Positions 27,109 through 36,393 of a stretch of DNA of 64,000 nucleotides are shown in pieces; within the stretch, counting starts at the first letter, position 1, and every line of letters starts with the position of its first letter. The notes under the pieces are model-generated. The model was not told where the DNA came from. It worked only from the letters and a program-made list of their open reading frames with translations, and did no database searches. Source of the DNA: Cupriavidus basilensis (GTDB lineage Bacteria > Pseudomonadota > Gammaproteobacteria > Burkholderiales > Burkholderiaceae); the NCBI RefSeq assembly GCF_000832305.1, contig NZ_CP010537.1:248001-312000 (forward strand). The letters run 5' to 3'. The position numbers and the translations under genes are program-made.

Positions 27109-27149
27109 GGAACCGTATCAGGAACCGGAACCGGGCTGGGCCGGAACCG
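27109..27149 (+). repeat. Four GGAACCG repeats between AraC gene and tssE
   Basis: GGAACCG occurs at 27109, 27121, 27127 and 27143. The copies are irregularly spaced and lie in the 164-bp convergent gap, which otherwise shows no gene and no clear terminator. Confidence 0.5.
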
Positions 27150-27254
27150 CACGATGCCATCGGCCGTGGTGCGATTGCCTCTGACGGCTGTCATGCTGGT
27201 GGCTAGGATTCCATGACAGGCCGCCATGGCTCGATCACTCACTCGCTCGATCAA

Positions 27255-27689
27255 TCACTCACGGTCACGCTCGGCTTTCAGCAGCTTGAGGCGCGTCTGC
27301 CCATCGGGCGTGAAGTGGGTGCCGAATCGCACCAGCCCGGCCTGATGCAGCTGACAGCTCATGGTAAAGCTGAGCAACATGCCCGGTTCGGTTTCTTCGA
27401 TCGCGATGTCGATGGATTTCAGCCTCGGCTCATAGCGCAGCAGCGTCGTTTCTATTTCGCGCTTGAGCGTGTGCGCCGACGCGGGCAGATGCCGGTAGAT
27501 CCTGGACAGGTCGCCAAGCCCATAATCCGGCAGATGCGCCAGGCTGCCGCGACGGCTGTTGAGGATGCGCTGGATATTGTCCCGCACGGACAGGAACGTC
27601 TGCGTCGCCGCATCGAAATCGTGTACGGCCACGCCATTCGCAAAGAATCCCGTCACCGCTTCAAAGAGGCCCGGCCCGCCCCGTGTCAC
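27255..27689 (-). CDS. tssE: TssE, T6SS baseplate protein (gp25-like)
   Basis: 144-residue phage gp25-like wedge component of the T6SS baseplate. The GTG at 27689 overlaps the tssH stop (GTGA), so the two are coupled. The family signature is present: SVRDNIQRILNSRRG, LPDYGLGDLS, then the gp25 core IETTLLRYEPRLKSIDIAIEE read in parts. It is the last gene of the minus-strand T6SS arm. Confidence 0.93.
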   Translation of the reverse strand: MTRGGPGLFEAVTGFFANGVAVHDFDAATQTFLSVRDNIQRILNSRRGSLAHLPDYGLGDLSRIYRHLPASAHTLKREIETTLLRYEPRLKSIDIAIEETEPGMLLSFTMSCQLHQAGLVRFGTHFTPDGQTRLKLLKAERDRE

Positions 27690-30376
27690 GCGCCGGCCCC
27701 GGCTGTCGTTGCCGGCTCCTCGAACTCCAGGCCGATACCGTCGCCCTCGGAGAAGGACAGGTGAATCGACGCCGGCACCTGCTGGCCTGACATGCGCACC
27801 AGCAGCTCACGCGACAGTACCGGCAGGATCTGCTGATCGAGCAGCGTGTCGATATTGCGGGCGCCTGAGTCGGGCAGCAGGCAGGCTCGCACCAGTTCGT
27901 CCACCAGCGTGTCGCCGCACCGCAGCGGCACGCCAAAGCGGCGCGCGATGCGCTCAGCCACCTTGCCGAGCTTCATCCGCACGATCATTGCCATGGCGTG
28001 GGCCGACAGCGGGCGGTAGACAATGGTCTGGAAGCGTGCCAGCAGTGCCGGCTGGAAGTGGTCGATCAGCATCGGGCGGATCGCCTCCATCAGCGTGCCG
28101 GTGGCGAGCTCGGCGCCAGCTGTGACGGCGGCGTCCGTGGCCGCCAGAATCTGCTCGCTGCCAAGGTTCGAGGTCATCAGGATGACGGTATTGCGGAAGT
28201 CGATCACCCGGCCTTCGCCGTCGCGCATGAAGCCGCGATCGAAGACCTGGTAGAACAAGTTCAGTACGTCGCGGTGCGCCTTCTCGACCTCGTCAAGCAG
28301 GATGACGCTGTAGGGCCGCTGACGGACCGCTTCGGTCAGGACGCCACCTTCCCCGTAGCCGACATACCCCGGCGGCGAACCCTTCAGTTGCGAGACGGTG
28401 TGGGCTTCCTGGTATTCGGACAGGTTGATGGTGACAAGCGAACGCTCGCCGCCGAACATCAGGTCGGCCAACGCGCGCGCCGTTTCGGTCTTGCCCACGC
28501 CCGAAGGCCCCACCAGCAGGAACACCCCCAGCGGCGCCTCCTCGGATTTGAGTCCCGCCTTGGCGGCCCGCAAGCTCTTGCTGAGCGCGGCCAGCGCCTC
28601 GTCCTGGCCGACCACGATATGCCCTAAACGCGCCTCCAGCGCCAGCAACGTGGCCAGCTCGCTGGACAGCAGGCTGTCGACTGGAACCCCTGTCCAGTCG
28701 GCGATCACCTGTGCAATGGCGGTCTCGTCCACTTCCGCGTGGATCAGCGCGGCCTGACCGTGCCTGGTCAGCATCTCGTGGGCGGCCTGGATCGATGGCG
28801 TCAGATCTTGCCGTGCCGACTCGTCGGCGGCGGATTGCCATCGCGCGCGCAACGCGATCAATGTCTCGGCAGCCCCCTTCTGTTCGGCAAAGGCGCGTTC
28901 AAACTGTTCGAGCTCAATGGCGAGCGCAGCCAGCCGGGCATCGATGGCCCCCTGGTCGTGCAGCAGGGCAGTCCGCTCGACCTCCAGCGCCGCGCGTTGC
29001 GCCTCGCGCGAGGAGATGGCGACCGGCGTGGCCTCCAGGCTCATGCGCACGCGGGCAGCGGCGGTGTCGAGCAGATCGACGGCCTTGTCCGGCAGCTGGC
29101 GTCCGCTCAGATAGCGGCGCGACAGCCGCACGGCGGCGGCGACGGCGGCATCGGTGATGTGTACGCCATGGTGCTGTGCATACCGCTCCTTCAGGCCGCG
29201 CAGCATCAGGCAGGCGCCGTCGTCGTCGGGCTCGTCGACCTTCACCATCTGGAAGCGCCGCTCCAGCGCGGCGTCCCGTTCGAAGTACTGCTTGTATTCG
29301 GACCACGTCGTCGCCGCGATCGTGCGCAGTTCGCCGCGCGCCAGGGCGGGCTTGAGCAGGTTGGCGGCATCGGCGCCGCCCGCGGTGTTGCCCGCACCGA
29401 TCAGCGTGTGGGCCTCATCAATGAAAAGCAGCACCGGCGTTGGCGATTGCTGCACGGCCTCGATCACGTTCTTGAGGCGTTGCTCGAATTCGCCCTTGAC
29501 GCCGGCACCGGCCTGCAGAAGGCCCAGGTCCAGCGTCAGCACGCTGACGTTCTGTATGACCGCCGGGACATTCCCTTGCGCGATGTTGAGCGCAAGGCCT
29601 TCGACCAGCGCCGTCTTGCCCACGCCAGGCTCGCCAACCAGGATCGGGTTGTTCTTGCGCCGCCGCGCCAGGATGTCGACCATCTGGCGAATCTCGACGT
29701 CGCGGCCAAAGACGGGATCGATCTTGCCGTCGCGGGCCTTCTGGGTAACGTCGGTCGTGAAGCGGGCCAGCGCCGATGCATCGGCCTGACCGGGCATCGA
29801 CCGGGTTGGTGCGGGCGCGGCGGGAGTGACTGGCACTGACGACAGCGGGGCGCAATCCGGCCTGGCCGGCTCGCCGGCGCCGCGAGCGGCTGCCTCGGTC
29901 GAGATCTTGTCGAGTTCGTGCATCAACCGCTCGATCTGGACGGCGGAGACGCTCAACAGCGGCCAGGCGCCGGGCGCCCGCAGCAGGTGTGGCGTTTCGG
30001 TCAGCGCGGCCAGCAGGTGAGCGGAGCGGATTGACGTGGATTCTCCCGGCGTCGCGGCTTCCAGCGATGCGCGCATCCATGCGGCCTCCAGCCACTGGCC
30101 GAGGCGTTGCGACAGGCCAGGCTTGCCCCGCAGGTCATGCGGCAGGCGGTCGATGGCGGCGAGCAGCCCGTTCCAGATGCCGTCCACATCGAGTTCATAG
30201 CGCCGCAGGATTGCCAGCAGATCGCCGTCGCCCAGTTCCAGCAGCTTGATCAGCCAGTGTTCGACCTCGATGTCCCGGTGGGCGCGTGTTTCGCAGAGGC
30301 TGGCGGCGTCGGCCAGGGCACGGGCGCAATGGTCGTTGAGACGACGCAGGAACGCAGAGAGGTCGCGGGCGGTCAT
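27686..30376 (-). CDS. tssH: TssH/ClpV, AAA+ ATPase recycling the T6SS sheath
   Basis: 896-residue ClpB-class ATPase that disassembles the contracted TssB/TssC sheath. The start at 30376 (MTARDLSAFLRRLND) matches the usual ClpV N-terminus; the coding strand has no Shine-Dalgarno before it, so translation may depend on coupling or be modest. Domains: N-terminal helical repeats (1-150), an Ala/Pro linker, AAA-1 with Walker A GEPGVGKT and Walker B LLFIDEAHTLIGAG, a shortened coiled-coil M domain, then AAA-2 with GPSGVGKT and VILLDEVEKAH. It lies 100 bp after hcp, with a hairpin between. Confidence 0.95.
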   Translation of the reverse strand: MTARDLSAFLRRLNDHCARALADAASLCETRAHRDIEVEHWLIKLLELGDGDLLAILRRYELDVDGIWNGLLAAIDRLPHDLRGKPGLSQRLGQWLEAAWMRASLEAATPGESTSIRSAHLLAALTETPHLLRAPGAWPLLSVSAVQIERLMHELDKISTEAAARGAGEPARPDCAPLSSVPVTPAAPAPTRSMPGQADASALARFTTDVTQKARDGKIDPVFGRDVEIRQMVDILARRRKNNPILVGEPGVGKTALVEGLALNIAQGNVPAVIQNVSVLTLDLGLLQAGAGVKGEFEQRLKNVIEAVQQSPTPVLLFIDEAHTLIGAGNTAGGADAANLLKPALARGELRTIAATTWSEYKQYFERDAALERRFQMVKVDEPDDDGACLMLRGLKERYAQHHGVHITDAAVAAAVRLSRRYLSGRQLPDKAVDLLDTAAARVRMSLEATPVAISSREAQRAALEVERTALLHDQGAIDARLAALAIELEQFERAFAEQKGAAETLIALRARWQSAADESARQDLTPSIQAAHEMLTRHGQAALIHAEVDETAIAQVIADWTGVPVDSLLSSELATLLALEARLGHIVVGQDEALAALSKSLRAAKAGLKSEEAPLGVFLLVGPSGVGKTETARALADLMFGGERSLVTINLSEYQEAHTVSQLKGSPPGYVGYGEGGVLTEAVRQRPYSVILLDEVEKAHRDVLNLFYQVFDRGFMRDGEGRVIDFRNTVILMTSNLGSEQILAATDAAVTAGAELATGTLMEAIRPMLIDHFQPALLARFQTIVYRPLSAHAMAMIVRMKLGKVAERIARRFGVPLRCGDTLVDELVRACLLPDSGARNIDTLLDQQILPVLSRELLVRMSGQQVPASIHLSFSEGDGIGLEFEEPATTAGAGA

Positions 30377-30446
30377 GGAGGAGAAGGAGGACGCGGGGTG
30401 AAGGGGGGAGTGCGCGGTCCCTATCCCGGGTCCGCGCGAGATGGCA

Positions 30447-30467
30447 GGCCGGCGGCGCACGCCGGCC
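30447..30467 (-). terminator. Hairpin between hcp and tssH
   Basis: Perfect 8-bp stem GGCCGGCG / CGCCGGCC with a 5-base loop, 10 bp after the hcp stop on the coding strand. There is no T-tract, so it is more likely an mRNA-stabilising or partly terminating hairpin that lets hcp be made in excess over tssH. Confidence 0.45.
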
Positions 30468-30476
30468 GCGCGCGTG

Positions 30477-30962
30477 TTACGAGCGCTCGTTCCAGCTGTC
30501 GGCGTGGATGATGTTGCCATCCTTGTACGACCAGGTAATCTTTTCGTAGCGCAACTCGATGTCTTCGAGGTGGTTGTGCTTCTCGAAGGCCGGGTTCTTG
30601 ATGTCCAGCATCTTCGGCGTGACGCCGACCACCTTCACGTTCTCGAGCTTGGTGTTGAAGTACTCCTTTTCCTTGCCGGCGTCGTCGATCTTGTACCACT
30701 TGATCTCGACCGACTTCAGGGTCTGGCCACTCGTAACCGCCTTGTACAGGTACGGTGTCGAGGCATCGGTTTCCTTGGTGAACACCACCGGCTTGTGCAC
30801 GCGCGTGCCGGTCAGCTTGCCGGTATTGGAATCCGTCGGAATACTGACGGCGTGATCGAAGGCGACCACCTCCACGCTGCCTTCGCGGCCATTGACCGTG
30901 ACCGAGCCCTTGATATCGGCGCCGCCATCGTCCTTGATCCACATGTATGCGGGAATTGCCAT
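30477..30962 (-). CDS. hcp: Hcp (TssD), T6SS inner-tube protein
   Basis: 161-residue tube subunit that forms stacked hexameric rings inside the sheath and is secreted. Typical Hcp blocks: MAIPAYMWIKDDGGADIKGS at the N-terminus, VHKPVVFTKETDASTPYLYK in the middle, the EIKWY strand and the C-terminal YEKITWSYKDGN. There is no signal peptide, as expected. The ATG at 30962 has AAGGAG 10 bases upstream. It follows the OmpA-like gene by 15 bp and precedes a hairpin. Confidence 0.97.
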   Translation of the reverse strand: MAIPAYMWIKDDGGADIKGSVTVNGREGSVEVVAFDHAVSIPTDSNTGKLTGTRVHKPVVFTKETDASTPYLYKAVTSGQTLKSVEIKWYKIDDAGKEKEYFNTKLENVKVVGVTPKMLDIKNPAFEKHNHLEDIELRYEKITWSYKDGNIIHADSWNERS

Positions 30963-30977
30963 TTCTTCTTTCTCCTT

Positions 30978-32693
30978 CTACTGGAATGAACAGGCCGGAT
31001 GGCCCAAAGTTGTCCGGTTGTCACGGTCACCGTCGCGACAATCGGGGACGAGCGTGATCTCGACACGCCGGTTGGCGGCACGCCCCGCGTCGGTATCGTT
31101 GGCGGCTTTGGGACGGGTATCGCCATAGCCTTGAATCGCGAACCGGGTCGGCGGCAAGCCGGCCGCGTCGGCCAGCCAGTCACGCACTGACGCCGCGCGG
31201 GCCTCGGAGAGCTTGAGGTTGCTGCGAGGATTGCCGGCGGCGTCGGTGTGCCCGGCCACCAGCACGCGCTTGTGCGGGTGGGCCTTGATCATCTCCAGCG
31301 CGCCGATCAGCACGCGATTCGAGCCGGGATTGAGCACCGCGCTGCCGCTCTTGAAGAGCGACAGGCTGTCCAGTTCGATGGTTGAGGGCGGCGGCGGCGG
31401 CGGTTGATACGCGGCGATCAGGGCATGGAGCGGCGTCAGCAAGCCGGCGCCGCGATAGAAACCCAGGCCAAGGCGCAGTGGCACGCCGACGCGCGCGTAT
31501 CGAGCGAGTTCGTCGCGATCGCGCTTGATGGCCTGCAGCGCATCGACACGGGCGGCGTCATGCTCCGGTCCAATGGCGCGATAGCGCGCCATATCGTCCG
31601 CGACGCGCGCGACCAGCGCGCGGTTCTGCCAGGCGGAAGCCGCCGCGGCGGCGCAGAAGGCCAGCGCGAGCCAGGCAAAGGCGTGGGCAATGGCGCGTGG
31701 AAGCGCTCGCCGCACGGGCTGCAGGGCGATGCCCCGGATCAGGGCATCCGGCAGCGGGTAGCGCGCACGGTGGCCGGCCTTGGCGGTGCGGGTAAGCGCG
31801 GTCGCCTGCTCGATGAAGCGGGCATACAACGAATCCACGACGGGGACGCCCTCGGTGGCGGTCACGCCGAATGCCGCCACGTGCACCCGACGGCTGCCGC
31901 GTTGGTTATCCAGCAGCGCAGGGAGCAAGGCGCCGCAGGCCCAGCGCGCCAGGGCATCGAGCCGCGCGGCGCGGTGCATGCGGGCCTCGCGATCCGCTGG
32001 CAGCGCGGCCCGCCCGTACTGCAGGACGAGCGCGGCAATCTGGGCAGGCAGCGTATCGCCTTGCAGTATCTCGGTGCCGGAGACGCCAAACCACGGACCA
32101 TCTTCCGGGGCGCCGTCGCCTCGGGTCGCGTCTTCCGCGTACACGGCGACGCAGACCGGCAGGCCGTAGCCAACCCCACGGCTGGCCTCGCCAATGGCCG
32201 AGCGCCAACGCCGAAGCCCGGCGTTCAGCGCGGCCGCGTCGCGGGCCTGGTCGGCGCCAATCAGGTAGGCGACGGCATCCGGTCCCTGCCCCGCGCGCCA
32301 GCGCTTGAGCGCGTCAGCCACGTGTGCCAGCCGGGCCGGGTCGTCCACGCGCACCCAGATCGCGGCGTCCGTGACTCGGACCAGATCCTCGCCGAATGCC
32401 AGCGGCGGGGCGCCCGAGGCGTCCCCGATGGCCAACACCAGCGGCGTATTGCGCCGGATACCATGGAGCAGCCCATGCATCGATGCATCGATGGCTTGCA
32501 GTACCGGTTGCGAAGCGCTCTGCCGTGCACGCACCCGCCGCGTGGCAACGATGATCGCGAGCAGCGCCAGCCCGATCGTGAAGGCCGCGAGCAGCAGGTT
32601 CCATGTCGCCGGCCATGGCGAACTCAGCGCCAGCCAGGCCAGCGCGAGCGCTGCGATCCAGCCGAAGAGTGTGCGGTAGGGGTAGCCGGTCAC
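30978..32693 (-). CDS. OmpA-domain T6SS membrane protein (TagL-like)
   Basis: 571 residues from a GTG at 32693; this start is chosen because AAAGGG lies five bases upstream, just after the tssL stop. Two membrane helices sit near residues 10-55, a third near 340-360. Between them is a large soluble region of unknown fold. After a six-proline run comes a C-terminal OmpA/MotB peptidoglycan-binding domain (FKSGSAVLNPGSNRVL, VAGHTDAAGNPRSN, SEARAASVRDWL, GYGDTRPKAANDT). It probably anchors the T6SS membrane complex to the cell wall, a job done in other systems by an OmpA domain fused to TssL; here TssL is short and lacks it. Confidence 0.85.
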   Translation of the reverse strand: MTGYPYRTLFGWIAALALAWLALSSPWPATWNLLLAAFTIGLALLAIIVATRRVRARQSASQPVLQAIDASMHGLLHGIRRNTPLVLAIGDASGAPPLAFGEDLVRVTDAAIWVRVDDPARLAHVADALKRWRAGQGPDAVAYLIGADQARDAAALNAGLRRWRSAIGEASRGVGYGLPVCVAVYAEDATRGDGAPEDGPWFGVSGTEILQGDTLPAQIAALVLQYGRAALPADREARMHRAARLDALARWACGALLPALLDNQRGSRRVHVAAFGVTATEGVPVVDSLYARFIEQATALTRTAKAGHRARYPLPDALIRGIALQPVRRALPRAIAHAFAWLALAFCAAAAASAWQNRALVARVADDMARYRAIGPEHDAARVDALQAIKRDRDELARYARVGVPLRLGLGFYRGAGLLTPLHALIAAYQPPPPPPSTIELDSLSLFKSGSAVLNPGSNRVLIGALEMIKAHPHKRVLVAGHTDAAGNPRSNLKLSEARAASVRDWLADAAGLPPTRFAIQGYGDTRPKAANDTDAGRAANRRVEITLVPDCRDGDRDNRTTLGHPACSFQ

Positions 32694-32704
32694 GAATACC
32701 CTTT

Positions 32705-33358
32705 TCAGCCGGCGAGCGGCACGATCGCTGCGGCTAGCCACCGGTCCAGCGCGAGGTAGACGAGGCCCGCGCCGACGCAGGAGATCGTGATCCAGGCGAG
32801 CGGCGACAGATGAGCGCACCATCGATGCGCCTTGCCGTCCGTCACCAGCACCGGGCCGTCCGGCTTGCGCCATCCGGCACGATCCATCCGTTCATCGATG
32901 GCCTGCATCAGCGCGAGGCGTTCGCTGGCGCCATCCAGCGCAAACCTGCCCTGGAAGCCCAGACCCAATGCCGCGTAGAAGACGATGAGCAGCGGCAGCA
33001 CCGGCTTGGCCTCGCCCAGGCGCCGCTCGATGCGAGCGATCAGCGCTTGCCCGGCATCGTGGCTGCGGAACTCCCGCACCTGCAGGGGCTCGCGTTCCCA
33101 CGCGCCGCGATCGTCGTCGGGCAGCCTGCACAGCGCGACTTCGTCCAGCAAAGCGCATTGGGCATAGACGGCGTCCTCGACGACGTCGGCCGGCAGGCCG
33201 GCAGCCGAGAGCTCCTCACGCAGGCGAGACACCTGCCCGAGGCACAATGACTGGAAGGCTTTGAAGCCCATGGGTTTCGTATCGTCTGTGAGTTCAGTGA
33301 CGGTCAGGGCCGTATCGCGCAAGGCGAGCGGCAGCATCGAGGTGGAGAAGGTTGTCAT
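32705..33358 (-). CDS. tssL: TssL, DotU/IcmH-family T6SS membrane-complex protein
   Basis: 217-residue inner-membrane protein that with TssM and TssJ forms the trans-envelope complex. It carries the DotU hook domain (LREELSAAGLPADVVEDAVY, CALLDEVAL, LPLLIVFYAALGLGFQGRF) and a single C-terminal membrane helix (about 190-212). There is no fused peptidoglycan-binding domain; the adjacent OmpA-like gene likely supplies it. The ATG at 33358 overlaps the tssK stop by 4 bases. Confidence 0.94.
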   Translation of the reverse strand: MTTFSTSMLPLALRDTALTVTELTDDTKPMGFKAFQSLCLGQVSRLREELSAAGLPADVVEDAVYAQCALLDEVALCRLPDDDRGAWEREPLQVREFRSHDAGQALIARIERRLGEAKPVLPLLIVFYAALGLGFQGRFALDGASERLALMQAIDERMDRAGWRKPDGPVLVTDGKAHRWCAHLSPLAWITISCVGAGLVYLALDRWLAAAIVPLAG

Positions 33359-34701
33359 GCCGGCAGTACTGCGAAGAGTTCAAGTGATACGTCCGGCAGC
33401 GAACCGGGAACGTAGAACTGACAGGCTCGCGCCGCCAGCATGCGCTTGAAGGCGGGGTGCGCGCTGTCGAGCGCGAAATACTGGTTCTCGATGCGCACGG
33501 GGATAGCCGCGGGCAGGCGCGACATCGGCCGCAGCGGGACGCCGGGCAGCGCGGAATTGACGATCTGCTCGACTTCGTCCGGCGCACCTGCCTTACACAG
33601 ACGCGGCAACTGTTCGAGCAGCGCGTGGGCGGGGACGCTCGCCCGGACGGACAGGTAGTACTCGGCGCCTTCGACCAGGCGCTCGTCGAGGATCTTGCCG
33701 ACCCACACGGTGGGCCGCAAGCGCTCCAGCGTAACCGGGACCACCCGTGACGGGATCACCGTGTCGAGGAGGGTACGAATCAGCGACTCCAGTTCCGCGA
33801 ACACGGGTTCCGGCGCGAGGTGGTCGTAAGGCGGGATGGCGCGCAGGGTCTCCGTGGTGGAAAACGTCAGCAGCGACCCGGCCAGACGCGCGAGGATGCC
33901 ATAGAGCCGCTCCGGGTGCTGCTGTGGCTCGGCGCACAGGCGAGCCAGCTCCGGCCAGGTACTGTTGACGCTGTGCAGCAGCCAGAACAACGCCACATCG
34001 GCAACCGCGAAATCCGCAATCTGGTCGGACCGCTCGCGACGGCGCACGGACAGGCTCGCGCTTTTGGCGCTCAGAATCTCGGAGAGCCGCTTCATGCGCT
34101 CGGTGAGCCGCTCGCTTGCCGACAGGAAGAGGCAGGGCGGCACAAAGGCCGGATCGTGCTCGAAGCGGCCCTGGGGCGTGCGCACCAGCTGAGCGACCGG
34201 GCAGGTCACATAATCCACGTGCGATTCGAAATCGAACAGCAGCGCCACCGCGTGCCGCTCAACGCTGATCTCTTCCTTGCCTGCCCCATGCAGGTCGGCG
34301 ACTTCCAGATACTCGCGCGCGAATCGGCGCGGCCGGTCGGGCCGCTCTCCAGCCTCGACGCAGTTGCCGCCTTGCGCGTCCATCAGCGGCAGGCCGATCT
34401 GCACGACCACGGTGTCGATGTGCGCCGGTACGTCGCGCAGGTCGCGTGTGGCGGGTGTGCGGTCCGCCGTCTCGGTGTCGATCACCGTGCCGTCCGGCAG
34501 GCGCAGGGCCAGGGAACTCACCACCAGACGATGAATGGACAAAGCCTGCAGGTCAAAGGCGACGCGAACAGTACCCCATGGATCGGAGCTGGCAAGGCGC
34601 GCGACGCACTCGTCGGCATACCGGTCCCACAGTGCCTGTTGCTGGAAATGCTGCGGGGTCATGAAAATGCCCTGCGTCCACAGCGGTCTGGTTATCTTCA
34701 T
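33355..34701 (-). CDS. tssK: TssK, T6SS baseplate adaptor
   Basis: 448-residue cytosolic protein linking the baseplate wedge (TssF/TssG/TssE) to the membrane complex. The N-terminus MKITRPLWTQGIFMTPQHFQ is the hallmark of the family; the C-terminal half ends with the receptor-tail-like FALDSAHPAFKRML and LELFAVLPA. The ATG at 34701 lies 17 bp after a 19-bp palindrome. Its stop overlaps tssL. Confidence 0.95.
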   Translation of the reverse strand: MKITRPLWTQGIFMTPQHFQQQALWDRYADECVARLASSDPWGTVRVAFDLQALSIHRLVVSSLALRLPDGTVIDTETADRTPATRDLRDVPAHIDTVVVQIGLPLMDAQGGNCVEAGERPDRPRRFAREYLEVADLHGAGKEEISVERHAVALLFDFESHVDYVTCPVAQLVRTPQGRFEHDPAFVPPCLFLSASERLTERMKRLSEILSAKSASLSVRRRERSDQIADFAVADVALFWLLHSVNSTWPELARLCAEPQQHPERLYGILARLAGSLLTFSTTETLRAIPPYDHLAPEPVFAELESLIRTLLDTVIPSRVVPVTLERLRPTVWVGKILDERLVEGAEYYLSVRASVPAHALLEQLPRLCKAGAPDEVEQIVNSALPGVPLRPMSRLPAAIPVRIENQYFALDSAHPAFKRMLAARACQFYVPGSLPDVSLELFAVLPA

Positions 34702-34717
34702 CGTGATCGGCCGTTGC

Positions 34718-34782
34718 GCGGAAAGGCCCTTTCCGCATGGGAGCGCCGCACGGTGGCTGTCGAGCCAGCGTGCAGCGGCGCT
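34718..34782 (-). promoter_or_regulatory. Palindrome and stem-loop between tssC and tssK
   Basis: Two elements fill the 119-bp gap. GCGGAAAGGCCCTTTCCGC at 34718-34736 is a perfect dyad around one central base. At 34742-34782 a longer stem-loop has outer arms AGCGCCGC / GCGGCGCT and an inner stem TGGCT / AGCCA. They could attenuate transcription after the highly expressed sheath genes or regulate tssK translation. Confidence 0.45.
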
Positions 34783-34820
34783 ACGTCATGGCAGCGCTAA
34801 TCGAGACTGATCGTGGCCGA

Positions 34821-36368
34821 TCAGTTCTTCGCTTTCGGCATCTGCGACACGAGCGACAGGTTGATGTCCATGCCTTCAATCTGGAAGTGCGGCACGATGA
34901 ACAGCTTGATGCGGAAGAAGCCCGGGTTGTCCTCGATATCCTCGACGATCACCTTGGCCTCCCGCAGCGGATGGGACGCCTGCAACTCATCGCCCGGATC
35001 GGTCATCTCGGTCACAAGCGTCTTGACCCAGGTGTTCAGCTCCAGCTCCAGCAGGCGGCGGTCCTTGGTGGTGCCGATGTTCTCGCGCTGAATCAGCTTC
35101 AGGTAGTGGGCTATTCGCGAGAGCAGGAAGATGTACGGCAGGCGCGCATTGACGCGGCTGTTGGCCGTGGCTTCCTTGGTGTCGTAGAGCGCCGGCTTCT
35201 GGGCCGAATGGGCGGAGAAGAAGCACGCGAAGTCATGGTTCTTGTAGTAGGACAGCGGGATGAAACCCAGATTGGCGAACTCGAACTCGCGCGTTTCCGG
35301 GATCAGCACCTCGGTCGGGATCTTGGCCTGGTTGCCCGTGCCCAGGTCATACAGGTGGATCGGCAGGTACTCGACCAGGCCGCCGGCCTGCGGGCCGCGA
35401 ATCTGTACGCACCAGCCGTTCTTGATGAAGCTCTGCACCATGTTCGCGGCGAACGCGAACGACGCATTGGCCCACAGATAGCGGGTGTGATCCGGGCCCT
35501 TGACCGCCTCGGTGTAATTGAAGGCGCGCACCGGCACGGTTTCCGGCCCATAGGGCAGCCGCGCCAGGAAATTCGGCAGCGTCAGGCCGATATAGCGGGC
35601 ATCGTCCGACTCGCGGAAGCTCTTCCACTTCAAGTACTCGGCGCGATCGAAGTAGCTGCCGATGTCGCGGATGCTGGCCACCTCCTCCATCGATTCCTTG
35701 CCAAAGAAGGCCGGCGAGACAGAGCCGATGAACGGCATATGCGCCGCGGCGGAGACCTTGGAGATATTGCGCAGCAGGGCGATATCCTGCGGGCCGCGGC
35801 CGAACGCGTAGTTCGAGATGATCGAGCCGATCGGCTCGCCCCCCGGCGTGTCGTATTCCTGGATGTAGGTGTGCAGGTACAGGCCGCTCTGGATGATCTC
35901 GGGGGTATCCTCGAAATCCTGGCGCAACGCGTCTTTCGAGGCGTCCAGCACCTCGATCCTGACGTTCTTGCGGAAGTCGGTGCGATCGACAAGGAACTTG
36001 AGCCCGCGCCAGGCCGATTCGATCTGCTGGAACGTCTCGTTGTGCATGATCGCGTCCAGCTGGCGGCTGATCTGCTGGTCAAGGTGCTCGATATGGAAAT
36101 CAAGCAAGCTCTTGTCAAGACGGTCCACCTGCTGCGACGAGTCCTGGATCATCTTCAGGAACACGTTCATCGCCTGGGCGACGCGTTCATCCAGCGACGA
36201 TTCGGCGAGCGCGTCGGCGCTCTGGAAAGACTCCACCGGGCGCGTGGCCTTGACCGGTGTCAGGTTGATCTTCTCGCACAGGGACTCGTAGACGCTCTTG
36301 CCGGGTGCATCCAGGACCGCGGTGTCCGCTTCGCTATTGGCGCGCGCGGCGATTTCATGCTTTGCCAT
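34821..36368 (-). CDS. tssC: TssC (VipB), T6SS sheath large subunit
   Basis: Large subunit of the contractile sheath, made with TssB. 515 residues if started at the ATG at 36368, where GAGG lies 10 bases upstream; an ATG at 36377 is possible but sits directly on that ribosome site. Typical TssC blocks: DKSLLDFHIEHLDQQISRQL near residue 100, ESAWRGLKFLVDRTDF, FGRGPQDIALLRNISKVSA, SFRESDDARYIGLTLPNFLA, and the C-terminal PLREAKVIVEDIEDNPGFF. It lies immediately downstream of tssB with a 25-bp gap. Confidence 0.96.
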   Translation of the reverse strand: MAKHEIAARANSEADTAVLDAPGKSVYESLCEKINLTPVKATRPVESFQSADALAESSLDERVAQAMNVFLKMIQDSSQQVDRLDKSLLDFHIEHLDQQISRQLDAIMHNETFQQIESAWRGLKFLVDRTDFRKNVRIEVLDASKDALRQDFEDTPEIIQSGLYLHTYIQEYDTPGGEPIGSIISNYAFGRGPQDIALLRNISKVSAAAHMPFIGSVSPAFFGKESMEEVASIRDIGSYFDRAEYLKWKSFRESDDARYIGLTLPNFLARLPYGPETVPVRAFNYTEAVKGPDHTRYLWANASFAFAANMVQSFIKNGWCVQIRGPQAGGLVEYLPIHLYDLGTGNQAKIPTEVLIPETREFEFANLGFIPLSYYKNHDFACFFSAHSAQKPALYDTKEATANSRVNARLPYIFLLSRIAHYLKLIQRENIGTTKDRRLLELELNTWVKTLVTEMTDPGDELQASHPLREAKVIVEDIEDNPGFFRIKLFIVPHFQIEGMDINLSLVSQMPKAKN

Positions 36369-36393
36369 GGGATTCATTCCTCAAGGAAGACGT

